DNA of 64,000 nucleotides, from positions 3,196,001-3,260,000 of the forward strand of contig NZ_OY762267.1 in the NCBI RefSeq assembly GCF_963665245.1. The letters run 5' to 3'. Origin of the DNA: an uncultured Paludibaculum sp. GTDB taxonomy: Bacteria; Acidobacteriota; Terriglobia; Bryobacterales; Bryobacteraceae. Below, one piece after another: positions 63,980 through 64,000 of the stretch. A program made the translations under genes and the position numbers. Numbering within the stretch: position 1 is the stretch's first letter; every line of letters starts with the position of its first letter. Below the pieces are notes generated by a model that was given only the letters and a program-made list of their open reading frames with translations, did no database searches and was not told where the DNA came from.

Positions 63980-64000
63980 ATGGGTACTCCGTGTGCCGCA
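63980..64000 (+). CDS. possible start of a further gene
   Basis: An ATG at 63980 follows a GGGGAGG site and reads seven codons to the window edge. Too little is present to identify it. Confidence 0.3.

Overview
The window is GC-rich DNA from a bacterium most like the Acidobacteriota, probably the Bryobacterales/Solibacterales group. This is an inference from gene content: Tat-exported Gfo/Idh/MocA oxidoreductases, an SMP-30 lactonase, a TonB receptor with a carboxypeptidase-regulatory-like N-terminus, a stand-alone infA, and a type I-G CRISPR-Cas locus. No rRNA is present to confirm it.

Layout. 1-9.8 kb is mostly housekeeping: the start of a ClpB-like AAA+ protein running off the left edge, infA, an SDR, a lipase/subtilase pair, an exported oxidoreductase, htpX with an rRNA methyltransferase, and tRNA-Arg(ACG). 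9.8-12.6 kb is a sparse accessory stretch with an HNH nuclease, a membrane protein and a NYN-domain nuclease. 12.6-29.3 kb carries a P450, peptidases, a thioesterase, an RRM protein, a tandem AAA+ ATPase with coiled-coil and PilZ neighbours, an IS1634-family element inserted at the stop codon of a lactate permease gene, a ppx-CHAD polyphosphate pair and an M20 hydrolase. 29.5-34.4 kb looks like a metal-uptake operon: a Fur-like domain without DNA-binding part, a TonB receptor, a DUF4198-like/Kelch fusion and two small proteins.

34.4-57 kb is the CRISPR-Cas island. A complete type I-G (formerly I-U) locus has divergent modules: cas2 and a cas4-cas1 fusion leftward, and cas3, csx17, csb1, csb2 rightward. 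There are two large arrays (23 and 32 repeats) plus a decayed middle array of 4 to 5 repeats. The 178-bp leader and the 3' end of cas1 have been duplicated; between the duplicate and the decayed array sits a two-gene cassette, a nucleotidyltransferase overlapping an endonuclease-IV-like TIM barrel. An IS200-type element has entered the decayed array. The whole locus is bracketed by direct copies of a 127-bp tandem-repeat module; the left copy is split by an IS21 element with a 4-bp target duplication. Solo CRISPR-like repeats lie further left.

57.7-64 kb returns to chromosomal functions: cobyric acid synthase, an oxidoreductase/isomerase pair, an ECF sigma factor with two related membrane proteins, and FliS.

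The strongest candidates for undescribed biology are the nucleotidyltransferase/TIM-barrel pair inside the CRISPR locus and the 127-bp repeat modules framing it.
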